DNA of 64,000 bases from Bin55 sp965116055 (GCA_965116055.1 OZ220466.1:2480001-2544000); one strand, 5' to 3'; counted from the stretch's first letter, positions 52,001 through 55,326 are shown. The notes: generated by a model from the letters alone, not told the origin. Program-made: numbers and translations.

Positions 52001-52796
52001 TTCCATCGTGCTGCCGCACTTGATACTTGGTGATGGAATTGTTGTCCGGATCATCCCACGACAGCGTCACCTGGGTGTTGCCCGGCTGCGCCGCCAGACC
52101 CGTCGGCGCAGCAGGCTTGGTGACGTCGATCGGCGTCGCTTTCACCTCCGGATAGTACCGACCAGGCCCTTTGGCATACATCTGGAATTTGTACTCCACC
52201 CCATTGGTGAGCCCGGTGATCGTCTGGGTGCGCTTGTTACTGTGACGACGACCTAGCAACTGGTACTTTGGGTCGAAAGCAACTGAAAAGCCGAAATTTA
52301 TCCATTTAGGATAGTCTTGGTCGGCTCTCGCATACCGAAACTCCCACCCTTTGTTGTTCGGGGAGGAGGGCGTGTAAGTCCAGGTCAGCTTCACCTTCTC
52401 ATCCCCCGGGGCGGCCTTCAGGGTTCCTAACGCATGCGCGGCCTGGGGCGCAAGGCCCGCGGTCAGTGCGAGCAGGAGAACAGTGGCGAGTCCCGGCAAG
52501 CGGAAGGTGGTTCTGCCTTCGCAGCCGCGGAAAGAAGGCGGCCGCAGCCGGCGGGCGGTTGCTGCCACCAGTCGCCCGAGCGATCCATGGCTAGGCAAAC
52601 TATGGTAAAGGGCGCGATGCACTCGATCAGTCAAGCAACGTCCCTCCGCTTCGAACGGAGACGGCGATTCCCTGCTGACGCTTGGGCATTGAGCCTGCTG
52701 GTCTCTGCGGACAAGATGCCCAACTACCACCCGCCAGCGATCCCTCTCGGATAAGTGGAGGGGGGGGGTATGCCTAGAAACAGATTCGCTTAGCAT
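28044..52796 (-). CDS. Giant autotransporter-type FN3/Calx-beta repeat adhesin (8,250 aa)
   Basis: One uninterrupted frame of 8,250 codons. Residues 1-101 form a basic N-terminal extension, 102-118 a hydrophobic core, and AHA ends a signal peptide near 122. Then follow dozens of FN3 modules (PxAPTGLxA start, VTLSW, GLTNGTxYxFxxRAVN). Interspersed are Calx-beta modules (SLSIADxxAxE to the DDxLDExDETFTVTLS calcium-site segment), Calx-like modules ending DGTLNDG, PKD/Ig-like modules (DASPVL...DGNGNxDTEEVTI) and cysteine-pair modules. The last FN3 and Calx-beta modules lead through PRAWLGRFGRTVAETALDGI to an autotransporter beta-barrel with a terminal Trp. Such proteins thread the repeat passenger through their own barrel and display it at the surface. 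Adhesion or calcium-dependent binding is inferred. The start is uncertain: the ATG at 52796 has a weak ribosome site and a C9 tract within codons 10-13; an in-frame GTG lies at codon 23. G+C is far above the flanking genes. Confidence 0.93.
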   Translation of the reverse strand: MLSESVSRHTPPLHLSERDRWRVVVGHLVRRDQQAQCPSVSRESPSPFEAEGRCLTDRVHRALYHSLPSHGSLGRLVAATARRLRPPSFRGCEGRTTFRLPGLATVLLLALTAGLAPQAAHALGTLKAAPGDEKVKLTWTYTPSSPNNKGWEFRYARADQDYPKWINFGFSVAFDPKYQLLGRRHSNKRTQTITGLTNGVEYKFQMYAKGPGRYYPEVKATPIDVTKPAAPTGLAAQPGNTQVTLSWDDPDNNSITKYQVRQHDGSSWGRWADIDLSDADTVSRTVTGLTNGTEYRFRIRAVNDAGIGAQSSIVRATPTIVEPVTLTATAGVRGAVTLNWTVKSSDPNRLVEGADRVSKWESRNRLKGRGDSAWEEILHTGTAGSSRSVSTNLSRLIPHGGIVEIQIRPYGSTGASVSTFPGPWSNTATVTLIDVDDANTALKFTGVPVTVVLGEDATYTVRLTKSYAVGTVSITSSATGKATVDPSSLTFTKSDWLTPQMVTVTGVEAGTATLNHAFRVTGASADGVPDAGTVAVVVGAAPTPGVLTGVTSTSAGVVNLTWTHAGTEPGDFLSDPGGAPTIYWEAEHRLKGAGDSDWDDYSNPSPGVSGGNTRRTMAVTVVSDYPHGAAVEWRVRASVGGGSHGPWSNVREVTLQNSKLAALTLTGAPVAVAPGSSKTYTVALTKAFAGTLSITSSDTATATVSPPSLTFTADNYNVAQDVTVTGVKAGSATIGHAFRLTGATTDAIANAGTVAVTVVATPAAPAGLAATAGDAQVELSWTDPGDASITGWEFQQKEGTAGSYGAWTAISNSDAETTSHTVTGLTNDTLYGFKVRAVNGAGDGAASVEVTAMPKKPVSLSIADVEALENAGTISFTVTADPAPAAPITFSYTVTAVTVEPPAESDTATAGADFTAVTAATELTIAASATTVTIAVTVTDDDLDEDNETFTVTLSGQSAGVLLGDATATGTIKDNDASPVLKEIKDQRITLGEAVDITASATDEDGDTVTYVWTRKAGETTPALPDGTAENVARLTFTPPALGDYTYTVTASDGNGNTDTEEVTIRVVAAVTAPVLTGATSTSAGVVNLTWTHSGTDSGDFLSDPGGAPTIYWEAEHRLKGAGDSDWDDYSNASPSVGGGNTRRTMAVTVVSDYPHGAAVEWRVRASVGGDSHGPWSNVREVTLQNSELAALTFTGAPVTVASSGDNASATYTVALTKAFAGTLSITSSDTATATISPPSLTFTAVNYSTGQTVTVTGVDVGAATINHAFRLTGATVDAIADAGTVAVTVVGQPSAPAGLTATPGDGRVTLSWTDPGDASITGWEFQQKEGSAGSYGDWTAISSSDAETVRHTVTGLTNGNLYGFKVRAVNLAGDGAASTEVTETPNGALPPVLTGATSSSASVVTLTWTHAGTDPGDFIGGVTQAVYWEAEHRLKGAGDSDWDDYSNPSPAVSGGNERRTMAVTVVSDYPHGAAVEWRVRASVSSSHGPWSNVREVTLQNSKLAALTLTGAPVAVAPGSSKTYTVALTKAFAGTLNITSSDTATATISPPSLTFTADNYNVAQDVTVTGVKAGSATIGHAFRLTGAATDAIADAGTVAVTVVATPAAPAGLAATAGDAQVELLWTDPGDASITGWEFQQKEGTAGSYGAWTAISNSDAETTSHTVTGLTNDTLYGFKVRAVNGAGDGAASVEVTATPKKPVSLSIADVEALENAGTMSFTVTADPAPAAPITFNYTVTAASGDTATADTDFTAVTAATELTIAASATTVTIAVTVTDDDLDEDNETFTVTLSDPSSGATLGDATATGTITDNDASPVLKEIKDQRITLGEAVDITASATDEDGDTVTYVWTRKAGETTPALPDGTAENVARLTFTPPALGDYTYTVTASDGNGNTDTEEVTIRVVAAVTAPVLTGATSTSAGVVNLTWTHSGTDSGDFLSDPGGAPTIYWEAEHRLKGAGDSDWDDYSNPSPSVGGGNTRRTMAVTVVSDYPHGAAVEWRVRASVSSSHGPWSNVREVTLQNSKLAALTLTGAPVAVAPGSSKTYTVALTKAFAGTLRIASSDTATATVSPPSLAFTADNYDMAQDVTVTGVKVGTATINHAFRLTGATEDAIADAGMVAVAVVAAPCKVSVTNYRAIDDSGFLPVYSISFGLRIPANCGTITGMQRQIKTSSQGWGDVEWVDLENAGLRTFANSAVVTTPSGSELVFLASGGGTRQVRVRALNGARTGPASDAVSVTFEVPSTPSGLAATPGAASVTLTWDAQSGEQITSWNMQYKRGSESYRNLHVADAGNGSTTTVTVTGLAAEAYTFRLQARNANGLSTPSATVTATPTAATTVPPAPTGVKATAGDGEVTLSWRDPENDTITKWQFRQKAGGGAYGDWTDLVPSRTRSALPTLMGTIGDLTSGTVYKFELRAVNGVGAGTASDEVMATPKTVVSVPAVLTVAEAVGNAMVRITTTAAFGQAVTFTVTYGGSGGATGHNTPASGDYDNDAVTSVAFAGTDTTKDITIPITNDARDEADEMFTVTIAVATGSSLPAGFALGNTTTTVTITDDDTAGVTISPTSLTVDEGGSGSYTVKLDTAPAADVTVTVGGESGEVTVSGSPLTFTPSNYDTAQTVTVNAGADEDTTDDTATLTHAASGTDTDYGTSLDINDVLVTVTDTTPLLQLATDPAAVTEGTAISLTVTSDRALTGDLTVSLTFSDRGSSGFDADDIAGTLGPRAFTASFGETASTTGTVTIATSTDADTEGAETYTITLNDGTGYALGVDKRADGTLNDGVVTPCKVSVTNYRAIDDSGFLPVYSISFGLRIPANCGTITGMQRQIKTSSQGWDDVEWVDLENAGLRTFANSAVVTTPSGSELVFLASGGGTRQVRVRALNGARTGPASDAVSVTFEVPSTPSGLSATPGAASATLTWNAQSGEQVTSWNIQYKRGSESYRNLHVADAGNGSTTTATVTGLAAEAYTFRLQARNTNGLSTPSATVTATPTAATAVPPAPTGVKATAGDGEVTLSWRDPENDTITKWQYRQKAGGGAYGEWMDLAPSRTRSALPTLTGTIGNLTNGRSYAFELRAVNDVGVGAASSEVTAMLDADAVSLSIADVSAAEDGTFTFTVTAAPASSSEVTFKYTVTAETGDTATADTDFTAVTTATAATIAANASSTTITVSVTDDRLDEADETFTVTLSAPSSGVGLGDATATGTITDDDDPPALSIAAPAPAAVTEGDSGSTDMTFTVTLDAASGRTVTVAYAVDATSTATAGTDFTGGAGTLSFAAGETSKTVTVAVTGDEVDEDDETVVLKLSSPTHASISTATATGTITDDDEPMPGVTISVAKLVVLESSTSNYTVVLNTQPAEDVTVTPASSDTGVVTVSGPLTFSRSNWHRARTVTVASVPDSGTDDRNVTVSHTVTDYGSVSVAPAVSVTVTDTTPTLQLSTDPTAVTEGGAISLTVTSDKDLAGDLAVSLTLADRDTSGFDAADIPGTLGPRNFIASFGTTAGMLGTVKIPTRTDDVVEGPETYRITLNAGAGYAVGDASAVDGTLNDGTPSLGTGAIALSIADQNELEDEGPMQFTVTANPASSSPITFKYTVTAASGDTATEGSDFTAVTTATVATIAANASSTTISVSINDDTEVEDDETFTVTLSEPSSGVTITDATATGTINDEDEGIAKPTSLRITAVENAITLRWTARTDPAIDKWQFRFKNKERSWRAWNTFDVKNSTASTRSTTLNKSASLHGGAGQYHVRAVDIVNGKDVPGPWSPLAEVSIVNTDHLPLEFSGQITRTGRTSVVYSASVAEGASITYGVRLSAAAVPYLDRTAAVTLTSGSGVQVSPSTLTFTRDNARIAQPVTVTGVAAGSAAINHAVRFPALALLDAAGSVAVTVAPARAYGVTILPTWLRVDEGGRGGEYTVKLDTEPTANVTVTVGGTSGEVSAVPSSLTFTPANYSTAQTVTVSAGADEDTTDDTATLTHTAASSDTNYGSSLAIDDVSVTVTDTSPILQLLTKPADVKEGTAIRLTVTSDRALTGDLTVSLTLAKYNSSSGFDADDIPGTLGPRDFTASFGETASRRGTVKIPTSTDSEYEFDENYRITLNGGIGYALGARKVIGGVLKDVSLSFGTVGLSIADVTAAEDATFAFTVTATATATEEVTFKYTVTAPSGDTATAGTDFTAVATATEATIAANTSSTTITVSVTDDALDEADETFTVTLSEPSSEVAISDFTATGTITDNDDPPALSITAPSAVAEGDSGSTAMTFTVTLDAASGRAVTVAYAVDAASTATAGVDFTDRSGTLSFAPGETSKTITLSVAGDEVDEADETVVLKLSSPTHASIGTATATGTITDDDTAGVTVSPTSLTVAEGSSGSYTVTLDTAPTADVTVTVGGESGEVTVSGSPLTFTSSNYDTAQTVTVNAGSDTDTTNDAATLTHAASSSDTNYGASLSIEDVSVTVTDTTPAVATTPCKIAISSLSHRNRRILSVTISVPANCGPVSTGEKQVKTAAQAWSDVKWIAFGNLALANSKQPHTETRLFNLSPGGDPLTGLRDVRVRALNGEKAGPASVVAHIWFGPLAQPAGLQAVAGNQHVKLSWTAAANPTLTGWEYRQKSAGGSYGEWTAMSGAGAATTSYSAPGLSNGTAYTFQIRARSGSAASAASAEVTATPTARVPMQPELTTSEPGNGQVRVLWRALGDPSVTTWQARRKLESASTWPGTWTNIAGADAATTSYTFTGLTNGTPYTFQVRAVNDQGAGPASTGLSATPNVEPFARPTGVGAKAGNGQVTLSWTDPGNASITKWQYRRKLASASAWGAAMDVSGADAETTSVVVTGLTNSAAYHFQVRAFGTEAGHWSARVSATPLTPPGAPQNLATSDGDGQVALRWREQRDSTITGWEYRQKPDGGAYGEWMAIDGSGAGTTSYTVTGLTNGTAYTFQVRAENAGGKGASAEVTATPVRDPPEAPTGFTAKPGNGRVTLSWNSSDDDRISRWNYRQKAGAGEYGNWRAVPGGASTTSHTVTGLTNDTKYAFQVRAESTNGEFGTLTAEITVTPTAPTTAVSLGIADATAAEGAGTMSFTVTATPAPSSLITFQYTVTAASGDTATAGTDFAGVATATEVTMAAATTSATIAVAVTDDVLVEGDETFTVTLSAPSSGVTLGDGTATGTITDDDALPAKPAGFEATAGNAQVALAWDDPEDASITGYELRYGKVGEDWGSWTAISGAGAATTDHTVLSLENGSEYRFRLRAVNPSGNSVQSAVVKATPQANPAKPVVTAMAGNGQVTLSWQSQPGLAITTWTYQYSTDGGSTWSTSRTVTGAGTTSTVVTGLENDTAYTFRLFAAVSPGVQSAWSDHVTATPKAPAPAAPANFVASPGNTQVALSWDDPEDESISAWQLRYSKEGESWGSWTAISGSNAATTGTTVTDLDNGSTYRFQLRARNSSGVGTQSAVVTATPRVLVKPVVTAMAGDGRVTLSWPAQPNSGVTAWVYQLSINGGTNWKPTQTVSGGGTTSTVVTGLTNGTEYTFRMFARAGSVQSSWSDFAKATPTSAALSIADLTAAEDGTFAFTVTAAPAPAEEISFKYTVTTASGDTATAGTDFTAVTTATLVTMAANATTATITVSVTDDTLDEADETFTVTLSAPSSGVTLGDATATGTITDNDDPPALSLAAPAAVAEGDSGSTDMVFTVTLGATSGREVTVGYEVDSTSTATSGTDFTALAAGTLTFIAGSSGSALVQTVTVSVTGDEADETDETVVLKLRDAVAASLPNPATASGTITDDDASPVLAALTAQTVTVGEDVDVTASATDGDNDPISYVWTRKTGETLPALPDDTTLDAARLTFTTTAAGTYTMTVTASDGNGNEDTAEVTITVAVPLPAKPTGVTATGVRQAVRLRWTDPGNTDITRWEYQYKAGTGNYGEWTAVPSSSATTTTYKVLGLTNGTVYTFKLRAVTSGAGPASDAVTATPAPAPAAPTGLKATPGAAQVLLAWTNPNNASITRYELRQLKAGGSWSSWTAIENSDAATVSHTVTGLENGSEYSFRLRAVNATGNGALSSLVAATPRAVPQPTLTATAGARSVTLSWQALPDAGITSWHYQYHSGDGTWGTTRNVAGGSTTSATVSGLTNGTTYTFRLFARAGSAQSSWSEFATAKPLALPAKPTGVTATGVQQAVRLRWTDPGNTDITAWEYQYKAGTGNYGEWTAVPSSSATTTTYKVLGLTNGTVYTFKLRAVTSGAGPASDAVTATPAPRPAAPTGLKATPGAAQVLLAWTNPNNASITRYELRQLKAGGSWSSWTAIENSDAATVSHTVTGLENGSEYSFRLRAVNATGNGALSSLVAATPRAVPQPTLTATAGDGSVTLSWQALPDAGITSWHYQYHNGDGTWGTTRNVAGGSTTSDTVSGLTNGTTYTFRLFARAGSAQSSWSEFATATPLALPAKPTGVTATGVQQAVRLRWTDPGNTDITRWEYQYKAGTGNYGEWTAVPSSSATTTTYKVLGLTNGTVYTFKLRAVTSGAGPASDAVTATPAPAPAAPTGLKATPGAAQVLLAWTNPNNASITRYELRQLKAGGSWSSWTAIENSDAATVSHTVTGLENGSEYSFRLRAVNATGNGALSSLVAATPRAVPQPTLTATAGDGSVTLSWQALPDAGITSWHYQSSSDGGTTWSATQDVAGGSTTSATVSGLTNDTAYTFRLFARAGSAQSSWSEFATATPRPVAPARPKTFRASPGNARVTLSWADPENASITRYELRYSKESEDWGNWTAISGSDASTTSYAVTGLENGSTYRFRIRARNSGGVSEQSAVVTATPLVVVKPVVTATAGDGRVTLSWPAQPGSGVTAWGYQSSSNDGTSWTSTRTVSGGSTTSTVVTGLTNGTEYTFRMFARAGSAQSSWSDFAKATPTPASLSIADLTAAEDGTFTFTVTAAPAPASGISFKYTVTAASGDTATAGTDFTAVTTATLVTMAANATTATITVAVADDTLDEADETFTVTLSAPTAGVTLGDATATGTITDNDDPPALSLAAPAAVAEGDSGSTDMVFTVTLGATSGREVTVGYAVDSTSTATSGTDFTALAAGTLTFPAGSSGSALAQTVTVSVTGDEADEADETVVLKLREAVAASLPNPATASGTITDDDASPVLAALTARTVTVGRAVDITASATDGDGDTVTYAWTRKAGETTPPLPEDATLDAARLTFTTTAAGTYTMTVTASDGNGNEDTAEVTITVTPPAPEDMPRVVVEPTALTVNEGGGDQYMVRLAGTPPTGEVRVKITSVLAGRDDLEIGTLLFEPYNWNEWQTTTQYGPVSDIWEGYTITLKHAVEAAGTNYADVTAADVTVTVVDTTATLTLATDPAAVAEGEDISLTVTSNRTLTGTLPVKLTFADRGTSGFAAADLPGGLTQVLGANFGGTGGKTGTVTIPTNPDTDTAEGAETYTVTLGDDSNDNGYKLGSDTTADGTLNDGASGTPPTPGTTKGLTVVPMTLTADEGAGAAFTVVLDAAPSADVTVTVAVSAGDVGFTHQGQLDDGSNYGKLTFTTTNWDEPQWVRVWVREDADMEDDADVTLTLTPAGGGYDGVAAATVTVTVTEDDKTMSPELAPPARPQGLTAEAGDGAVTLTWQDPGDPTIRDWQVWFRRGSRQASGWLTMPGADHTTTRHTVSGLKNGKAYRFRVRAVNDAGPGERSERVSATPQRSPTHGSQRGPARPLIAIADAAATEGDELVFALTLSTPSLHPVRVAWEPVWGGSYGTARAGVDFARKHGEAEFPPGITHVAIRLATFDDAHDEGRETFAVRLSNPAGGVIADGEAIGTIINADPLPRAWLGRFGRTVAETALDGIAVRVKPTDDVARASGFQGEGAFGSGTPGTSLGQLLAGSHFTYARGEPTRGSLGFWGRGARRSFDGQTGAVALDGEATLALLGVDYARDHWLAGVAFAQSRSHGGYHGGGAGMAGGVEAALTAAIPYASWRPAARLTLWGAGGRGDGAITLTTGAGETLATPIGWTMAAGGASGELWSFDAGGTLALVSDALWTRTTAARTDGLAGTAAGVGRWRFGLEGSRPFALSGGASITPTLELGARHDRGDAETGTGVELGGGFAWHDPRRGLEIHLDGRALLTHEDGAMKDRGLSASLAYDPRPDSALGLTFALRQDIGGAFRGGLDALFDHDPLAARRPDRADGIRRTVEAGYGLLLFRSRFVGTPLVTYGIATGARTVGIGWQLAPVINARDLSMTIRASQRAEAGSPGSAEHRVDMEIRTQW
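28047..29160 (-). other. Autotransporter beta-barrel domain of the giant adhesin
   Basis: About the last 371 residues. GSLGFWGRG opens the domain; alternating aromatic/glycine strands follow (GVDYARDHWLAGVAF, RFGLEGSRPF, LELGARHDRG, TVEAGYGLLLF). The end, HRVDMEIRTQW, has the alternating hydrophobic pattern and C-terminal aromatic residue recognised by the BAM complex. It implies type V secretion into the outer membrane. Confidence 0.88.
32681..35190 (-). repeat. Three tandem ~840-bp repeats (three FN3 modules each)
   Basis: Units at about 32681-33523 (843 bases), 33524-34363 (840) and 34364-35190 are almost identical; each encodes three FN3 modules (about 280 residues). A three-base indel in the HYQ(Y/S) region separates the first unit from the other two. 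The reading frame is kept throughout. Unequal crossing-over would change protein length by 280 residues per event. Confidence 0.93.
43551..44440 (-). repeat. Segmental duplication A, copy 1 (offset 1,971 bases)
   Basis: About 890 bases closely matching 45522-46411. It encodes two FN3 modules plus a cysteine-pair module. The separation of 1,971 bases equals 657 codons, so frame is preserved. Confidence 0.85.
45522..46411 (-). repeat. Segmental duplication A, copy 2
   Basis: The partner of 43551-44440. The two copies differ by scattered substitutions (for example TGGGTGCAAG against TGGGTACAAG), so the duplication is older than the 840-bp tandem units. Similarity ends abruptly just after the CKVSVTNY codons on the upstream side. 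Confidence 0.85.
46421..48610 (-). repeat. Segmental duplication B, copy 1 (offset about 2,514 bases)
   Basis: Closely matches about 48925-51140. It includes a Calx-beta, a PKD-like, FN3 modules and two copies of a unit with the motif YPHGAAVEWRVRAS. An 18-base in-frame indel (VEPPAES-type insertion) shifts the offset from 2,514 to 2,532 within the block. Confidence 0.8.
48925..51140 (-). repeat. Segmental duplication B, copy 2
   Basis: The partner of 46421-48610. Together the two blocks carry four copies of the YPHGAAVEWRVRAS unit (near 46800, 48370, 49320 and 50900), so a shorter duplication preceded the larger one. Confidence 0.8.
51875..52540 (-). repeat. N-terminal coding segment shared with the left giant gene (copy 2)
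   Basis: The partner of 6590-7255 in direct orientation. It encodes the signal-peptide core and the first two FN3 modules. Upstream of it the two genes have unrelated N-terminal extensions and upstream regions. Confidence 0.85.
52760..52768 (-). repeat. C9 homopolymer tract inside the 5' end of the giant gene
   Basis: Nine G on the plus strand, read as nine C in the coding direction at codons 10-13 counted from the ATG at 52796. A length change of one or two bases would take that ATG out of frame with the signal peptide and repeats, a typical phase-variation arrangement. Confidence 0.85.
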
Positions 52797-53159
52797 GGTA
52801 TTTGTTACGCACCCTTTAATTTTTGTTCACAGGTTCCCTATCATCGAATTTGACGATACGCTCATCGGGCCGGGGAATGCTCTACACAATTCCACCCACT
52901 GGTCGCGATATAGCTATGTAGAGAACACCATCGAATTTTAACTGATAACCAAGGATTGATTACAAGCGCGCCGCGGTCGGCTCCTCCGCGAAAGTCAAGG
53001 GCAACGTTCAACGTGATACCCGAGGCCAACCCGATAGCCTTTTTGATTCGATGGCAGGTAAACCATCACATATGCGGGGCTTACCGCATGAGCAAGGAAC
53101 GTATCTAGAGAGTTCCAAGACGGTAAACTAGATTGGTACACATGGAGCAACATACGCGT
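52797..53159. other. Upstream region of the giant adhesin gene, no gene seen
   Basis: About 360 moderate-GC bases. They should hold the promoter of the giant gene on the minus strand; no convincing -35/-10 pair or operator was found. A minus-strand ORF at 52995-53225 has no recognisable content. Confidence 0.45.
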
Positions 53160-53356
53160 ATGAATGAAAGCAGAAGAAACTTGACAAGGCAACGAAAGCA
53201 CTACTCGGCATGGCTGCGGTGCCACACATCAAGCCGAAGTTCACCCAGAAGGATGTAATCGCAAGTTTCGTATGTGGTGGATCGTAAGGGCAAAGGCACA
53301 ACCAAAGAAATAGCGAATAATCTGGCGGACGCGGGACTAAAGTGCCCTCAATCCTA
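53160..53356 (+). pseudogene. Frameshifted remnant of a small gene
   Basis: Two overlapping plus-strand frames join into a coherent protein-like stretch. One reads LDKATKALLGMAAVPHI then KPKFTQKDVIASFV. The next frame continues YVVDRKGKGTTKEIANN then LADAGLKCPQS and a stop at about 53356. The switch lies near 53270, in GTTTCGTATGTGG. Another shift near 53180 would extend it to an ATG (MKAEE). The second part looks like a helix-turn-helix. The family is not recognised. Confidence 0.4.
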
Positions 53357-53662
53357 AAGCTCTTTGCATCACGCCGAGTCGCGCCCGTTTTGTCAACTAA
53401 TCGCTATACTTCACTGATTCTAACCACGTGTAGATCAAATCGACATTTAATTACACAAGAGCCAAACAGAAACTATTTCGCGGGCATCAGGTGAGCGCAC
53501 ACCTTCAAGCTCTATGACTTCCGTTTGGCTGTTTGAGAATTCAGTTCAGTTCAAAACTCACCCATTGATGCCATCATACGATCAAGCCAAGCAAATGAGC
53601 TACTGCTTGTAGCCTTACTTGTTAGCATACTAAAAGATACAATCCCCACAATACGACACGTT

Positions 53663-53961
53663 TTATTCGTCCGGATCGGATCCGAAACGCAGTACATTTC
53701 CATCAATATCCTCAAGTTGAATTTCCAATGCCCACGGATGAGATGTTGGTGGGAGCCGAATGATCGCCCCGCGGTGCCGATACATTTCATATAAAACGCG
53801 CACATCCCCAACCCCAATCCAAACCCAAGTGCCAGGGCTACCTTGCATGTCTTCCGCGAGATAGATGCCGTGCCCCTCTAGCGAAACACTCGTGAAGGTG
53901 CCCGTGTTCCAATCGGAGGCAACGAAACCCAGTACTTTCGTGTAATACTCACATGACTTAT
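53663..53961 (-). pseudogene. VOC (glyoxalase/bleomycin-resistance fold) gene, C-terminal part, split by an IS
   Basis: The frame from the IS junction to the stop at 53663-53665 encodes SCEYYTKVLGFVASDW, SVSLEGHGIYLAED, WVWIGVGDVRVLYEMYR and LEIQLEDIDGNVLRFGSD. These are the two beta-alpha-beta-beta-beta halves of one VOC domain, with Glu residues in metal-ligand positions. The natural N-terminus is missing because an IS5-family element sits upstream; the apparent TTG start derives from the IS end. Removing the IS and one TTAT copy restores a continuous frame with 55327-55364. Confidence 0.85.
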
Positions 53962-54085
53962 AGGCACCTCTCAAAACCTCCTCTTTATCATGGTTATGTC
54001 ATGTGGCTCGTCGTGACGGCAAAAAAGTGACCTTCGCCTGGCCAAAGCACCTTGTGAGGGTATATTTACGACCTGTTATTTACCA

Positions 54086-55141
54086 ATGAGTTCTTTCACC
54101 ATCATGACCACATCAAGACTTTTTAGTGAATGGGAAGCCTACGAAGAACTTGATCGACGCGGCGATCCACTGGAGCAGATCAAACAATTGGTTGATTTTG
54201 AAAGGTTTCGGCCGATCCTGGAGGAGTGTTGGCGTCACGAAGCTGCCGACCCATCGCAAGGCGGTCGTCCTGCGTATGACGTGGTGATGATGTTCAAGGT
54301 GTTGCTCATTGGTCGGAAGGGCAACCTGTCGTGTGAACGCATGTCCCATGCGGTGGTTGATTCCCGTAGCGTCACCCGGTTTCTTGACGTGGCGCCAGGT
54401 GAACCGGTCCCTTCGCGGCAGACCATTGCGCGGTATCGTGATGCACTGGATGAGCACACCATGCGAGAGTTGTTCGAGGATTTCGAGGCGCAGTTGCGCG
54501 AGCGGGGTTACGTGGCGCGCGGCGGTCAGGTGGTAGACTCGACTTTGGTCCTGGTGCCGGTGCAACGCAACACCCGGGAGGAGAATAGGGCATTGCAGCG
54601 GAATGAGACCCCGGACACCTGGAAGGAGGACGAGGCGACGGCTAAATTGCGCCAAAAGGATCGTCATGCGCGTTGGACGAAGAAACATGGGAAGTCATCC
54701 TACGGCTATAAGAACCATGTGAATGTCGATGTCGAACACAAGCTCATTCGGGGGTATGTCGCCACCCCCGCCAATGACCACGATATCACGGTGGTGGATG
54801 CGTTAATTGACGGTCGCCAACGCGAGGGTCCTTTTTATGGGGATGCGGCGTATCGGTCGCAAGAAGTGGAGGGGATGTTGCGGGCGCAGGGTCTCACGTC
54901 ACGGATCATGTTCAAGCGCGGTAAGCATCGGGCCCTTACGGCATATCAACATCGTGAGAATCGTCGGCGCGCCAAGGTGCGTGTGCGTGTCGAGCATGTG
55001 TTTGCCAGTTGCCAGAACGAACTGGGCGGTAAATTCATCCGCACCATCGGGTTGGATCGGGCCTCGGTGCAAATGGGCTTGCAAAACTTGCTCTACAACA
55101 TGCACCGCCTGGTGTTTTTAGCGCGCGAGGCGATGGTCTGA
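54086..55141 (+). CDS. IS5-family transposase
   Basis: 351 residues. The DDE triad is visible as Asp151 (VVDSTLV), Asp253 (YGDAAYRS) and Glu303 (RVEHVFA), with the typical YGYKNHVNVD segment before the second Asp. An N-terminal helical region (ELDRRGDPLEQI, GRPAYDVVMMFKVLL) matches the IS5-group DUF772 domain. It looks intact, with no frameshift or stop. A palindromic hairpin follows the stop directly. Confidence 0.95.
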   Translation: MSSFTIMTTSRLFSEWEAYEELDRRGDPLEQIKQLVDFERFRPILEECWRHEAADPSQGGRPAYDVVMMFKVLLIGRKGNLSCERMSHAVVDSRSVTRFLDVAPGEPVPSRQTIARYRDALDEHTMRELFEDFEAQLRERGYVARGGQVVDSTLVLVPVQRNTREENRALQRNETPDTWKEDEATAKLRQKDRHARWTKKHGKSSYGYKNHVNVDVEHKLIRGYVATPANDHDITVVDALIDGRQREGPFYGDAAYRSQEVEGMLRAQGLTSRIMFKRGKHRALTAYQHRENRRRAKVRVRVEHVFASCQNELGGKFIRTIGLDRASVQMGLQNLLYNMHRLVFLAREAMV

Positions 55142-55144
55142 ACA

Positions 55145-55177
55145 ACGAAGTGTAGGCGCAATGCGCCTACACTTCGT
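55145..55177 (+). terminator. Strong palindrome after the transposase gene
   Basis: Two perfect 16-base arms (ACGAAGTGTAGGCGCA and its complement) flank a single A, starting four bases after the transposase stop. It is probably the IS terminator, or a structure that limits read-through; an A-rich rather than T-rich stretch follows. Confidence 0.5.
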
Positions 55178-55326
55178 GAAAAACACTAAAAAAGCCCAAA
55201 GTTGGGTCCATATGACCTGATGTTGGGTGTTTTTTCACTTCAAACACCCAAAATTCAATATGCATTCATCATCATCGCACCATTTGACCGAAAAAACGGA
55301 AAAACCCGAGGTTTTGGGAGGTGCCC

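Larger units (their letters stand above)
53962..55326 (+). mobile_element. IS5-family insertion sequence with TTAT target duplication
   Basis: 1,365 bases. The ends are GGCACCTCTCAAAACCTC (from 53963) and, inverted, GGCACCTCCCAAAACCTC (ending at 55325): 18 bases with one mismatch, each preceded by one purine. TTAT flanks both sides (53958-53961 and 55327-55330). One transposase gene and one strong hairpin lie inside. The host gene is the VOC gene on the opposite strand. The near-perfect ends and intact transposase suggest a recent insertion. Confidence 0.9.
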
